Source: Zygnema cylindricum (Eukaryota > Streptophyta > Zygnematophyceae > Zygnematales > Zygnemataceae). Taken from it: DNA of 64,000 nt. The translations under genes and the position numbers were made by a program. Location: positions 1 to 64,000 of the forward strand of contig JBBHKE010003104.1 of assembly GCA_037447655.1 (NCBI GenBank). The letters are read 5' to 3'. Shown here piece by piece: positions 44,550 to 55,360 of this stretch. Position 1 is the stretch's first letter. Every line of letters starts with the position of its first letter. The notes beneath the pieces were generated by a model that worked only from the letters and a program-made list of their open reading frames with translations, was not told where the DNA came from and ran no database searches.

Positions 44550-45517
44550 TCTAACAGGATCTCCTACCTCTCAGAAAATCCCATTACTACAAATATTCCC
44601 AACCACACATTCCACACATTGGAAATTACACATCCACATTGGACAACACTCACATAAGGATCAACTTTAAATTAGAAGAAGCTTTTGTCCACATAACATT
44701 AGCTTGGTCTCTTGCCCTCGTGGCTCAACCCTTCTTATTTAAGTGTTTTCCACTACCCTCCACTCTTAATAATTATATCTCTTAACTACTAAAACACTAT
44801 TTAGTTAGTAAGAGATTTCAATGCAAAATGCCTTTCCTCCAATTTGGTATTAATCGCTCAGGACCAAGATCAGTCGGAATTTCCACAAACTTTTCCAAAG
44901 GAAAAGATGTCTACTCTCCTCTTACACTTCACTATTTATCCATCATCGCCCTGGACTCGCCAGGCCAGAGTCAACGCTCCGTTTTAACAGGCTTTTACCT
45001 GGGCCAATCATTGATCAGCAAAGACTCAGACTGACCAATGCAAAAACGTGCGAAATCTCTTACTAACTACTTAGCGCTTTACTAACCAATCAAACGTTAC
45101 GTTTCACTACGTAACATTTACGTGCAAAATTGCGCGCCAAACGAAACGCGACTTCGCACGATCGTGCATAACAAATTTCGCACGCGAAACTTCCTACGAA
45201 ATTCCCTTAAGTGAAAGTGACGTTTCGTACCAAAATTTGTACGAAACGAAGTACCGTGCATACTAAACGTTTCATTAGAACTTTATGAAACGTACGCGCG
45301 TAATTTCGGTACTAATTTGACCCTTAACCCGTTTCAATGATACCCACTTGTTATTTAGACCCCACGCTGTCACCTAAATACACCCATCGCTATAACTTTT
45401 AAAATATAACTCCAAATAGCGTGATTCTTTTGCGGGCGTCTACCAAATTTAGTACTCTATAATCATAACACCTAAATACCCCTTTATAAACAAGTTCGAT
45501 CCGCTATTGCTGTTACA
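44550..45517 (-). repeat. GypI 3' LTR
   Basis: It ends TGTTACA. An antisense 68-codon frame (MPFLQFGINRSG...) lies in each LTR copy and is frameshifted in GypJ, so it is not considered a gene. CGAAAC and CGCACG motifs are frequent at 45100-45300. Confidence 0.92.
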
Positions 45518-45565
45518 TCATCCCCTCCTTATTTTTAACTGACCTCAGTTAAACACATTTAATTC

Positions 45566-48500
45566 TCAAGACGGGACTTCTATATTATTATCCCTCCAAT
45601 ACCTTTGTAAAAACTCAGAATTTTTATCCTCTAAAGTCAACTCATCTTCAGGCCTTCCTAGATAATGCACTTGCCAGAATATAGTATCACCAACCTTGAA
45701 CCGTTGACCAACCCAATCTATTACCCATCTGTGGACTTCAGGTTCTATAATTATTGAGGGATCCAATTCCAGTTCTCTTTCTGTTGGTCGAAGATTCGCT
45801 GGTTTCAGTTGGCTGATGTGTATCACTGGATGAATTTTTGTTGAAGGCGGAAAATCCAATTTGGCAGCAACTGACGATATCATCTCGATTACAGTAAATG
45901 GTCCAATGTACTTAGGGGCAAATTTCCCCGTAGGATCCGATTGTCCCTCAATCTTGCACCTGTAATGAGTTGTAGAAAGCCAAACCTTGTCACCTGTGCG
46001 TAACACCCAATCACCCCGTTTACGGTTAGCATTTAATTCTTGCCTCCTTTGTGCCTCCACTAATGAATCCCGGACAGTTTTCCAAATTGTTTGAACGTAT
46101 TCCCAAAACTCTGTTCCAGAACCCCTATTCTCTTGAGTGACCCCTGTTATTAAGTCCAATGCTTCTCTAGGTTGGTATCCGTATGCAACCTTAAATGGCG
46201 AGAATCCTGTACTAGCATGTTTACATGAATTGTATGCAAATTCCATTAATGGCAGTTTAGATTCCCATGTGTTCTGAACTCCACTGCAAACAGTCCTGAG
46301 CATTTCCTCTAGTGTACGATTCATCCTTTCTGTCTGTCCATCTGTCTGAGGATGATAAGCAGTACTCATCTTCAATTCAGTGCCTAAGTTTTGCTGCAAT
46401 TCTTTCCAAAATGCAGATGTAAATTTAGAATCTCTATCACTGACTATAGACAGGGGAACTCCATGATGTCTGACCACGTTGTCAAAATATAACTTTGCAA
46501 TATCTACAACTGAATGAGTAGTTTTACAAGGGATAAAGATTGCCATTTTACTGAACCTATCGACTACGACCATGATACTGTCATTTCTTCTAGATGTAGC
46601 TGGTAACCTGACAATAAAATCCATACTGACAGATTCCCATGGTTTTTCGGGGATATCTAAAGGTTTTAAGAGACCTCTAGGTTTCTGGTTACTAGGTTTA
46701 CTCTGTTGGCAAGGGACACAACTTTCCACGTGTCTCGACACCTCTTTTGCCATCCCTGGCCAAAACAATCTACTCTGCAACCGACTAAGAGTTTTATCTC
46801 GACCAAGATGTCCTAAATGCTCATGGGCTTCCTGTAAAAGTTGTTTTCTCAAGTCTCCCATTTCAGGAATGCATAACCTATCCCCTGTTCGCAAATACAG
46901 TAAACCATCTTCTATTCTAAAGTTTTTGACATGCCTCTCATTCAGTGGGTCAGAATTCCCTCCCGAAATATTCTTGCAAATCACATCAAAATAAGGATCT
47001 TTATCATAACCATATCTAACTGTATCTAAAAACAATTCATCTTGAACCATAACACTTATTTCAAAACATCTACTTAAAGGATCTGCAACTACATTTGTCT
47101 TCCCAGGAATATGTTTGACATTAAATTTGAAATATGCTAATTTTTGCATCCACCTAACCTGTCTGCCAGTCATAATCTGTGCATCACTTAATCTTTGCAA
47201 ATAAGAAAGTGCTTTATTATCACAGTGAACTGTAAATTCTTTATTATGCAAATAACATCGCCATTTCACCAATGCATGTACAATTGCAAGTAATTCTTTT
47301 TCTTGTGCTGTATAGTTCTTTTCAGCATCATTGAATTTTCTGGACTCAAAAGCAATTGGATGAAAGTGTTTGCCGACTTTTTGACTTATGACTGCACCTA
47401 GACCTTTGTCAGATGCATCTGTAGTGATCAGAACTTCAAATTCTCCAGCAGGGTCAGGATACACCAGTGTAGGGGCAGAGGTCAACTTCCCTTTTAGTTC
47501 CTCGAATGCTCTCTCTTGATCAGCTCCCCACACAAACGTCTCTTTTTCCCGAAGTAAATCCGTCAACGGTGCAGCGATCATACTGAAGTTCTTTATAAAT
47601 TTCCTGTAGTAAGTGGCCAATCCCAAAAACGATCTAACTTCTGTGACATTAGTAGGTTGTTTCCAGTTTTGGATTGCTAAAATTTTGGATGGGTCTGTTT
47701 TAACACCTTCCCCACTAACTATATGTCCCAAAAATAATTGTTCACTTTTAAGAAAACTAGATTTTGACAATTTTCCATATAATTTTCTTTCTCTTAACCT
47801 TTCCAACACTCTTTTTAAATGAATTACATGTTGTTCTTTAGATTCACTATAGACTAAAATATCGTCTATAAACACTTGGACAAACTCATCTATGTAATCT
47901 GAAAAGGTTTGGTTCATTAATCTTTGGTAAGTAGGCGGTGCATTCGTTAAGCCGAATGGCATCACGATCCATTCAAAATGACCCACTCTAGTTCTGAAAG
48001 CAGTTTTATCAACATCCTCAATTCTAATTGGCACCTGATTAAAGCCACTACGCAGGTCAATCAACGAAAATACTTTAGCACCTTTTAAACGATCTATCAA
48101 ATCAGAAATTAAAGGTAACGGATACTTATCCTTCACCGTAATCTTGTTCAGACTACGATAATCGACGCACATTCTCAACGTTCCGTCCTTCTTTTTGACG
48201 AAAAGAACTGGTGCTCCGTACGGTGATTTGCTGGGTTGAATATGTCCTTTCTCTAGGAGTTCTTTGATCTGTTTCTTTAACTCCTCTTGCTCAAAGAAAC
48301 TGTGCTTATAAATTCCTGTGACAGGAGGGTTACATCCAGGTTCCAAGTTAATAACATGTTCTACATCTCGGGAAGGTGGCCTTCCTGAGGGTAAATCACT
48401 TGGAAAAACATCCCGGAATTCAAAAATCAAATCCTTAATAGTAGCATCAGGTGTATTAATGTCAGTTACAAAATCATATTTTTGTTTTTCAAGATTTTTA

Positions 48501-49216
48501 GTGGTGTCTGATTCAGGAATAACATGAATGTTAGTGTTTTCTCCCCCCCCTTCATCAGTAACTGCCTCAGTTACTAATAACAAGAAAGCATGATTTGTTT
48601 TATCTTTTAAATGCTTTTTAAATTGTTTAGCGGAAATCAAACCTTCTACTCCCAATCTGGTTATGTTATTTATATGATTCCTATGCAATTTCTTAGGAGA
48701 TAATGCTTGCAAAACCTTCCAACCGTTTTCAGACTTCACTTTTAAGGTATTAATTTCCCAATTAATTTGAGGATTATGTTCTGTTAACCAAGGCTTTCCC
48801 AGAATTAGTTCTTCACTTCCCAAATTCATTATTTCACACACAACTTTCATTTTATGACCCTGGATATCAACTTCTATCGTGTCAGTTTGTAAGTCTAATG
48901 TGGACTTATTACCATTTGCCACTTGAACATGTAAAGGCTTTTCCCTTATGACAGTAGGAATTTTATTTTCCTCTACAAACTTATGTGAAATAAAATTATG
49001 TGTGGCACCTGAATCAACCATTACTTTCAACGGCTTTCCTTCCACTAATGACTCGAATCTAATCAAACTGTGTCTGGTGTCGTCATTACTTAGCTGTCCT
49101 AACATAGGTCTGTTGTTGAGAATTTCACCAGAATGATTCTTTAAACTATGCAGTGTAGTGAGAATCATAATAAATTCAGCTATCCTAACTTTTCCATTCA
49201 TTAATTTGCCCTCCAA
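45566..49216 (-). CDS. GypI Pol polyprotein (protease, RT, RNase H, integrase, chromo-like tail)
   Basis: 1216 residues counted from TTG at 49216. The frame is also open upstream to the Gag overlap, so it is probably made by -1 frameshifting. Retropepsin DSGA is at 68-71. RT has [15 protein letters not shown] and FIDD at 449-452. RNase H shows TDAS near 599-602. The integrase zinc finger is HX4HX29CX2C-like (about 798-836), and the core is D866, D927 and E963, with 35 residues between the last two. The C-terminus (about 1140-1210) includes [19 protein letters not shown] and FLQRYWRDN, which resembles a degenerate chromodomain, as in chromoviruses. All catalytic residues are present. Confidence 0.93.
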   Translation of the reverse strand: MEGKLMNGKVRIAEFIMILTTLHSLKNHSGEILNNRPMLGQLSNDDTRHSLIRFESLVEGKPLKVMVDSGATHNFISHKFVEENKIPTVIREKPLHVQVANGNKSTLDLQTDTIEVDIQGHKMKVVCEIMNLGSEELILGKPWLTEHNPQINWEINTLKVKSENGWKVLQALSPKKLHRNHINNITRLGVEGLISAKQFKKHLKDKTNHAFLLLVTEAVTDEGGGENTNIHVIPESDTTKNLEKQKYDFVTDINTPDATIKDLIFEFRDVFPSDLPSGRPPSRDVEHVINLEPGCNPPVTGIYKHSFFEQEELKKQIKELLEKGHIQPSKSPYGAPVLFVKKKDGTLRMCVDYRSLNKITVKDKYPLPLISDLIDRLKGAKVFSLIDLRSGFNQVPIRIEDVDKTAFRTRVGHFEWIVMPFGLTNAPPTYQRLMNQTFSDYIDEFVQVFIDDILVYSESKEQHVIHLKRVLERLRERKLYGKLSKSSFLKSEQLFLGHIVSGEGVKTDPSKILAIQNWKQPTNVTEVRSFLGLATYYRKFIKNFSMIAAPLTDLLREKETFVWGADQERAFEELKGKLTSAPTLVYPDPAGEFEVLITTDASDKGLGAVISQKVGKHFHPIAFESRKFNDAEKNYTAQEKELLAIVHALVKWRCYLHNKEFTVHCDNKALSYLQRLSDAQIMTGRQVRWMQKLAYFKFNVKHIPGKTNVVADPLSRCFEISVMVQDELFLDTVRYGYDKDPYFDVICKNISGGNSDPLNERHVKNFRIEDGLLYLRTGDRLCIPEMGDLRKQLLQEAHEHLGHLGRDKTLSRLQSRLFWPGMAKEVSRHVESCVPCQQSKPSNQKPRGLLKPLDIPEKPWESVSMDFIVRLPATSRRNDSIMVVVDRFSKMAIFIPCKTTHSVVDIAKLYFDNVVRHHGVPLSIVSDRDSKFTSAFWKELQQNLGTELKMSTAYHPQTDGQTERMNRTLEEMLRTVCSGVQNTWESKLPLMEFAYNSCKHASTGFSPFKVAYGYQPREALDLITGVTQENRGSGTEFWEYVQTIWKTVRDSLVEAQRRQELNANRKRGDWVLRTGDKVWLSTTHYRCKIEGQSDPTGKFAPKYIGPFTVIEMISSVAAKLDFPPSTKIHPVIHISQLKPANLRPTERELELDPSIIIEPEVHRWVIDWVGQRFKVGDTIFWQVHYLGRPEDELTLEDKNSEFLQRYWRDNNIEVPS

Positions 49217-49266
49217 AGTTAACTCTTTAACTTCTGGATCCAGTTGACTAAACTGAGGACTTTCAG

Positions 49267-50589
49267 TTAGTCCTTTCCGTTTCCCACCTCCTGGGCTTCC
49301 TGCTCAGCTAGATATAATGCAATATCCTCTTGGAGACCTTCATTTACATCGACTGTTTTGAGAGAACCTTTATCTGTACAGTCTTTAGCGTAATGATCTG
49401 GACCTCCACATTTGAAACAAGTGACTTTCTTTTTGGGTTTTGTGCACTCTCTACTAAAATGTCCCTCCTCTCCACAGTTATAACAGTTAATCTTTTTCAA
49501 TTGTGCACACTCAAATGCTCTATGACCCCTTTTCTGACAAATAGTGCATGTGGGAATGGTAAGGTTAGACTTCTGGGCATTAATGTTTGGTTTAGGACTT
49601 TTAATGTACCCCCCTCTAATGTTAAATCTATTTCCTGCATTAACGCTATGTCCACCCCTTTGATTTCCCCTGAAGATATTTTGCCTATTCACCAGTCCAG
49701 CATTCATTCCCTCTTCAACAAATTCCTCCTCATCCCACTGTGATACTTCATTTAAATTACCCCTGAGTGATCGAGTTTCCCGATTATACCCCAACTGATC
49801 CTCTAATTCCAATGACTTATCTTGTAATTCCTTCAAATTATTAAAATTTTGATGTTTTAGCTCAGATTTCAGTATAGGATTCAAATAGTTCAAGAAATGC
49901 AATTTAGCCATTTCATCAGTCAAACCTATGACATGAATACTAGATGAGTCAAATTCCACAATATAATCCTTCACAGATCCATTCTGCTTACAATTCAGCC
50001 ACTTTTCTTCCATTCTGGATTTAAAAGTGACAGACAAGAAACGCGATTTGATTGCGGTTTTAAAAGTTTCCCAATCAGCATTATCAGGAATCAATTTAGA
50101 TCTTCTCTGGGTATAATACCAAATCTGAGCATCATCTTTCAGACAACTAACAGCAAAAGAAGTGTAATCATCACGATCACAATTTCTAGATTCCAAATAA
50201 TACTCCATATGAAAAATCCAAGCATCCAACTCATCAATCTTCTTACCATCAAACGATGGTGCCTCACTAATAGACAATTTCAGATCTCTTATCTTCTTAG
50301 GTCTATCATGATCATCCTCCCTAAAACTGGCATTTCTTTTACTACTCTCACCCTTTTGGTCATTCATATTATTGTTGGTCTGAATTAAGCTAATAAGTTC
50401 ATCTAATTTCTCATTTGAAACATTTCCATTTTCTTTAACAACTTTCAATTCACTTTTCAATTCGGAAATGGTTTCATCCACAGCGGTAGCATGATTATTA
50501 AATCTTTTGACCAATTTCACAGTTCGCTTCTTCAACACATTCAAAGCATTCTCCATTTCACGTTTCCATGCAGAATTTGCCATTATCAC
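49267..50589 (-). CDS. GypI Gag
   Basis: 440 residues. An N-terminal coiled-coil-like region ([20 protein letters not shown]) is followed by the retrotransposon Gag core ([48 protein letters not shown]). Three CCHC zinc knuckles follow ([42 protein letters not shown]). The stop TAA is at 49267-49269. A GGGAAAC heptamer lies just before the stop, in register for a -1 shift into Pol. It forms the particle and binds element RNA. Confidence 0.93.
   Translation of the reverse strand: MIMANSAWKREMENALNVLKKRTVKLVKRFNNHATAVDETISELKSELKVVKENGNVSNEKLDELISLIQTNNNMNDQKGESSKRNASFREDDHDRPKKIRDLKLSISEAPSFDGKKIDELDAWIFHMEYYLESRNCDRDDYTSFAVSCLKDDAQIWYYTQRRSKLIPDNADWETFKTAIKSRFLSVTFKSRMEEKWLNCKQNGSVKDYIVEFDSSSIHVIGLTDEMAKLHFLNYLNPILKSELKHQNFNNLKELQDKSLELEDQLGYNRETRSLRGNLNEVSQWDEEEFVEEGMNAGLVNRQNIFRGNQRGGHSVNAGNRFNIRGGYIKSPKPNINAQKSNLTIPTCTICQKRGHRAFECAQLKKINCYNCGEEGHFSRECTKPKKKVTCFKCGGPDHYAKDCTDKGSLKTVDVNEGLQEDIALYLAEQEAQEVGNGKD
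49279..49285 (-). promoter_or_regulatory. GypI putative -1 frameshift site
   Basis: On the minus strand, Gag codons GTG GGA AAC contain G GGA AAC (X XXY YYZ) in the zero frame. Slipping back one base enters the Pol frame (CGG AAA GGA CTA ACT...), which is open from there through the Pol ORF. The Gag stop is four codons downstream. A stimulatory structure was not modelled. Confidence 0.7.
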
Positions 50590-51349
50590 ACAATTAAATC
50601 AAGCAAAAGGAAAGATAGAGTATAATTTCCCAAAGAAATTTGATGCAGATTTGAAGTCCTTAGATTGCTCCAATCCAAAACTTCTTCTCCTTAACAAATC
50701 CTTTGAAAAGATCAAGATCTGAGAAATTAAAAAGACATTGACAATAAGTTAGTACAAATTCAAATTTTCAATTTCCCAACATTGAAACAGAAATGTAAGA
50801 ATTTCCCCACCAATTTTGCAATAGCAAAAATTGAAAGCTCTCAAAGGTAAGATTTCACCATAAATTTTGCAACAGCAAAACTGAAATCAATCAAAGGTAA
50901 CAATTTAGGGTTTGAAAAGTTTTGAGTCATTTCTGGACTCCTTTGCTCTTGAAGAAGTAAAGTACTCCACTTTCCTCCTCCACCATCAGCAAATTCCCCA
51001 TTTCCCACTACATCAGGATCTTTTGTTCTATAATCCTCACATCCTCACCCTTCATGGCTTCAAGCCCTCCCTCTACACATGAATCATTGCTAGGAGAAGG
51101 CAAGTTTGTTTGGCCTCTAGGTAATTGGAGTGAGCTTCGGCGGTGGCTACACTGCCCACCCCGCCTTAGTCCTTAGGACCTGAGCACGCCCCACATCTAA
51201 CCAGCGGCCGCTGGCAGTGTGATCACTCAGTTTCCCTCCAATCCCCTACCACTTCACATTGTGGTTCTACCGACACAGGTTAGAGCACCCTCACCGGTCA
51301 CGGCAATCGATTTTCGGGTGAGCAAACTTCTCCCTGGTTTCTAACCAAA
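50590..51349 (-). other. GypI 5' leader
   Basis: About 760 bases separate the primer site and the gag ATG, with no ORF of note. The leader contains AATTTTGCAAWAGC repeats (50810-50880) and a GC-rich patch (51120-51240). It presumably carries the RNA packaging signal. Confidence 0.5.
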
Positions 51350-51361
51350 GCTTTGATACCA
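51350..51361 (-). promoter_or_regulatory. GypI primer binding site (tRNA-iMet 3' end)
   Basis: TGGTATCAAAGC on the minus strand, two bases after the LTR end TGTTACA. One change from the standard TGGTATCAGAGC. Confidence 0.88.
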
Positions 51362-51363
51362 TA

Positions 51364-52331
51364 TGTAACAGGATCTCCTACCTCTCAGAAAATCCCATTA
51401 CTACAAATATTCCCAACCACACATTCCACACATTGGAAATTACACATCCACATTGGACAACACTCACATAAGGATCAACTTTAAATTAGAAGAAGCTTTT
51501 GTCCACATAACATTAGCTTGGTCTCTTGCCCTCGTGGCTCAACCCTTCTTATTTAAGTGTTTTCCACTACCCTCCACTCTTAATAATTATATCTCTTAAC
51601 TACTAAAACACTATTTAGTTAGTAAGAGATTTCAATGCAAAATGCCTTTCCTCCAATTTGGTATTAATCGCTCAGGACCAAGATCAGCCGGAATTTCCAC
51701 AAACTTTTCCAAAGGAAAAGATGTCTACTCTCCTCTTACACTTCACTATTTATCCATCATCGCCCTGGACTCGCCAGGCCAGAGTCAACGCTCCGTTTTA
51801 ACAGGCTTTTACCTGGGCCAATCATTGATCAGCAAAGACTCAGACTGACCAATGCAAAAACGTGCGAAATCTCTTACTAACTACTTAGCGCTTTACTAAC
51901 CAATCAAACGTTACGTTTCACTACGTAACATTTACGTGCAAAATTGCGCGCCAAACGAAACGCGACTTCGCACGATCGTGCATAACAAATTTCGCACGCG
52001 AAACTTCCTACGAAATTCCCTTAAGTGAAAGTGACGTTTCGTACCAAAATTTGTACGAAACGAAGTACCGTGCATACTAAACGTTTCATTAGAACTTTAT
52101 GAAACGTACGCGCGTAATTTCGGTACTAATTTGACCCTTAACCCGTTTCAATGATACCCACTTGTTATTTAGACCCCACGCTGTCACCTAAATACACCCA
52201 TCGCTATAACTTTTAAAATATAACTCCAAATAGCGTGATTCTTTTGCGGGCGTCTACCAAATTTAGTACTCTATAATCATAACACCTAAATACCCCTTTA
52301 TAAACAAGTTCGATCCGCTATTGCTGTTACA
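51364..52331 (-). repeat. GypI 5' LTR
   Basis: 968 bp, TGTAACAGG...TGTTACA, almost identical to 44550-45517. It is the presumed promoter for the minus-strand element. Confidence 0.93.
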
Positions 52332-52432
52332 ATTATCTAGGAAGGCCTGAGGATGAGTTGACTTTAGAGGATAAAAATTCTGAGTTTTTACAGAGGTATT
52401 GGAGGGATAATAATATAGAAGTCTTGTCTTGA
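52332..52432 (+). pseudogene. GypJ pol C-terminus, right part
   Basis: It begins with the ATTAT duplication and continues [19 protein letters not shown] to a TGA stop. It is the direct continuation of 44549. Confidence 0.87.
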
Positions 52433-52479
52433 GAATTAAAGGTGTTTAACTGAGGTCGGTTAAAAATAAGGAGGGGATG

Positions 52480-53449
52480 ATGTAACAGCAACAGCGGATC
52501 GAACTTGTTTATAAAGGGGTATTTAAGTATTATGATTATGAAGTACTAAATTTGGTAGACGTCCGCGAAAGAATCACGCTATTTGGAGTTATATTTTATA
52601 AGTTATAGCGATGGATGTATTTAGGTGACAGCGTGGGGTCTAAATAACAAGTGGGTATCATTGAAACGGGTTAAGGGTCAAATTAGTACCGAAATTACGC
52701 GTGTACATTTCATAAAGTTCGAACGAAACGTTTAGTATACACGGTGGTTCGTTTCGTACAAATTTTAGTACGAAACGTCACTTTTACTTAAGGAAATTTC
52801 GTAGGAAGTTTCGCGTGCGAAATTTGTTACGCACGATCGTGCGAAGTCGCGTTTCGTTTGGCGCACACTTTTGCACGTAAATGTTACATAGTGAAATGTA
52901 ACGTTTGATTGGTTAGTAAAGTGCTAAGTAGTTAGTAAGAGATTTCGCATGTTTTTGCATTGGTCAGTCTGAGTCTTTGCTGATCAAGGATTGGTTCAGG
53001 TAAAAGCCAATTAAAACGGAGCGTTGACTCTGGCCTGGCGAGTCCAAGGCGATGATGGATAAATAGTGAAGTGTAAGAGGAGAGTATACATCTTTTTCTT
53101 TGGGAAAAGTTTGTGGAAATTCCGGCTGATCTTGGTCCTGAGCGATTAATACCAAATTGGAGAAAAGGCATTTTGCATTGAAATCTCTTACTAACTAAAT
53201 AGTGTTTTAGTAGTTAAGAGATATAATTATTAAGAGTGGAGAGTTCGGGAAAACACTTTAATAAGAAGGGTTGAGCCACGAGGGCAAGAGACCAAGCTAA
53301 TGTTATGTGGACAGAAGCTTCTTCTAATTTAAAAATTATCCTTGTGTGAGTGTTGTCCAGTGTGGATGTGTATTTTCCAATGTGTGGAATGTGTGGTTGG
53401 GATTGTTTGTAGTAATGGGATTTTCTGAGAGGTAGGAGATCTTGTTACA
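52480..53449 (+). repeat. GypJ 3' LTR
   Basis: 970 bp, TGTAACAGC...CTTGTTACA, plus strand. It has clearly more differences from the GypI LTRs than they have from each other. It follows the purine-rich AAATAAGGAGGGGATGA. Confidence 0.9.
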
Positions 53450-53797
53450 AAATCAATGTGAAGTACTTATTCAATGTAAGAATGCTGATTCGTAAATAGT
53501 GTGGCGGGATCAATGTGAAGTATGTTTTCAATGTAAGAATGTTGATTCGTAAATAGTGTGGCTTCATTTGGTCGCACGTGATGATGCGTCATTTTAGTTT
53601 CATTGATATTTTTACGCGGGTACGCTATTATATTTTGTACGAAGTTTATTTCGTTTCGTGCGAGTTTATACATGTCGTACGTCGTCCTTTAATTTGTGTC
53701 CAAGTTCAGTGTAACGGTTTGCGATTACATTCCATTTTTGCGGCTAAGTCAAATGTCGGTGTGTGCTTTCACAGCGGAGCTCACGTGAAGTGAGTAA

Positions 53798-54567
53798 GGG
53801 TATGTCCCCATGTGTATAAGTAAGGGTTTTTTTCTGTCGTTTTCTTGTAAAACTTAGCGCCGTACTGCCTAAGTTCCAACCGTACGAAGGAATCGCAAAT
53901 TTGTAGAGTACAATTTGCGTCATCCTCAAACGTACGATGTAACAAAATTTGTCGACTTGTGTTTTTCGACCCACTTTAACGACAAAAAACGTCATCTTCA
54001 ACCTTATATTTAAAACACATGCGCGATGTGTTTTAAAACTAGGTATTTTCGATAAACAAATAGGAACATATATTCGCACGTGCCGTAATTTTCGAAAATT
54101 TCCAAGGACAAAGAAAAGTATAGAATTCGCTATGTTTTGTCTGTTAGCGTTCGAATACGACGAAGAAAAGTACACAATTTGTTTGGTTTTGTTTGTTTTC
54201 TTTCAGTACGGTTTTTTTTTTTTGCAGGGGTCTCGAAATCCCGATGCCATTTCACGTCGAGCGGACAGGCGACGCGAAGGCAAAGCGCATCTTCTTCAAC
54301 TGTGAAACGGCACAGGCTGGAAGGCGGTGCGTCTACAATGTCACGGTAAGACATGCGACGTCACAAGCTGTTTCAAAAAATAACGTGCGACCACAGATTG
54401 TAGACGTTGACAACCGTCACAGGTATTGTCGACGCATACAATCGTCACAAGCGTAAGTTACGATTTCTTCCTTATAGACATAAGGACACTTGAAAACCGG
54501 GTCCGGCGGATCCGCGCTAAAATACAAAGTAAGTTTTGCTAAGTTACAAGTACATGGGGACATACCC
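53798..54567. mobile_element. PIF/Harbinger-like non-autonomous element
   Basis: Terminal inverted repeats GGGTATGTCCCCATGT (53798-53813 and its complement at 54552-54567) are flanked by the TAA duplication (53795-53797 and 54568-54570). GGG-starting ends plus a TWA target are typical of PIF/Harbinger. At 770 bp it has no transposase. It contains an exon-like block at 54228-54345. Confidence 0.8.
54228..54345 (+). other. Exon-like block inside the Harbinger-like element
   Basis: A T-run ending TTTGCAG precedes 118 bases that are open in one frame (GLEIPMPFHVERTGDAKAKR...RRCVYNVT). GGTAAGA, a canonical donor, follows at 54346. The block is more GC-rich than its surroundings. It may be a captured gene fragment or a remnant exon of the element; I do not recognise the peptide. 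Confidence 0.35.
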
Positions 54568-54821
54568 TAACTACCTGCGCGCAGCCATTTTATTTATATG
54601 TGGCTGCCTTAGTTTTGTTACAGTAAGCATGCGTCGGCCGTGTGAATTGCTCTTTTTTTTTCATGACGGTCGACGTTCGCAAGCGCGACAATTTTTTAAC
54701 CACCGTTACAATATTTCGCCAGTCAAAGTTGTTCGACGGATTGACCATCAAATCTGAACTTAAAGGTACGTGGCTTGTACGAAACTGTACTTCAAATGTA
54801 CAATTTATGACAACTACAGTT

Positions 54822-55360
54822 CACCGCGCATCGTTATTAGTGTCGAAGTTAAATAGTGTGGAAGTAAATATACCGTCATTGACGCTAATTAAGATTTTTT
54901 TTTTGTTTTTTTAATAAGGTGTATTCTAATTTCGGCGTTTATGCTAATTTGTGAATAGCAAAAATGGAATATTCGTTGTACGATTATATACAGTAATATA
55001 TGTATTCGTACAAAATATTAAAAATCGTACGCCGTCGTGAAACTAAAATATTTGTACATGTAAGACTAATTTACGTGTCAGAACAATCCCGTTTTTTTAG
55101 CGCACGATCCTATGCGTGCGCGTCTGATTTAACTAATTTTTTGTAAAATTTTCACTTGAAAAGGTACATTTGTGTACGGTCTGACATTGACCGTACATCA
55201 CACTATTTAGATATTATTGTAATTCGTCCTTTACGCTATTTTGTACGGTACCTTAATTAACGTCAAGGAAAAATTAAAATCATGTATCCTATTTGAGGAA
55301 AAAAATCAAAATTTTAAGAACCCAAATTAGTGTCGTTGACACTAATAACGATGCGCGGTG
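54822..55360. repeat. Inverted-repeat element (MITE-like)
   Basis: A 23-base perfect inverted repeat CACCGCGCATC...GTGTC (54822-54844 and 55338-55360) lies at the ends of a noncoding AT-rich interval. Further weak symmetry lies inside (GACGCTAATTAAG against its partial mirror). No clear target duplication was seen. Confidence 0.5.

Larger units (their letters stand above)
44550..52331 (-). mobile_element. GypI: full-length, apparently intact Ty3/gypsy element
   Basis: Two 968-bp LTRs (44550-45517 and 51364-52331) are nearly identical; I noted two differences, one in the terminal TG (TC at 44550). The target duplication ATTAT is perfect (44545-44549 and 52332-52336). The primer site is a tRNA-iMet complement. 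Gag and Pol are both open. Total length is 7782 bp. Near-identical LTRs and open frames indicate a very recent insertion that may still be mobile. Confidence 0.96.
44126..53449 (+). mobile_element. GypJ: truncated gypsy element split by GypI
   Basis: Plus-strand remains of the same family as GypI: the last part of pol (44126-44549, resumed 52332-52432), the PPT (GGAGGGGATGA region before 52480) and the 3' LTR (52480-53449). The 5' part is missing and the left edge lies in A-rich filler. GypI sits inside it in the opposite orientation, with the duplication ATTAT. Confidence 0.9.
53450..54775. mobile_element. H2: partial foldback element, split by a Harbinger-like insertion
   Basis: It holds the loop and one arm of H1 in the opposite orientation: TCGTAAATAGTGTGG, TTTTTACGCGGGTACG, GCGGAGCTCACGTGAAGTGAG, then after the insertion CGTCGGCCGTGTGAATTGCT. 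The first 110 bases hold a duplicated segment of about 58 bp (GTGAAGTA..AATGTAAGAATG, about 53452-53566). The other arm is missing at the GypJ LTR edge. Confidence 0.65.

Noticed and set aside
44828-45034. 68-codon frame MPFLQFGINRSG... seen in each gypsy LTR (also 51642-51848 and 52964-53155 minus)
   Set aside because: It is antisense in the LTR, identical only because the LTR is duplicated, and frameshifted in the diverged GypJ copy. There is no evidence of selection.
54193-54456. A complete small gene in the Harbinger-like element
   Set aside because: Only the 118-base splice-flanked block looks coding. The rest of the frame is T-run and AT-rich sequence with no homologous pattern.
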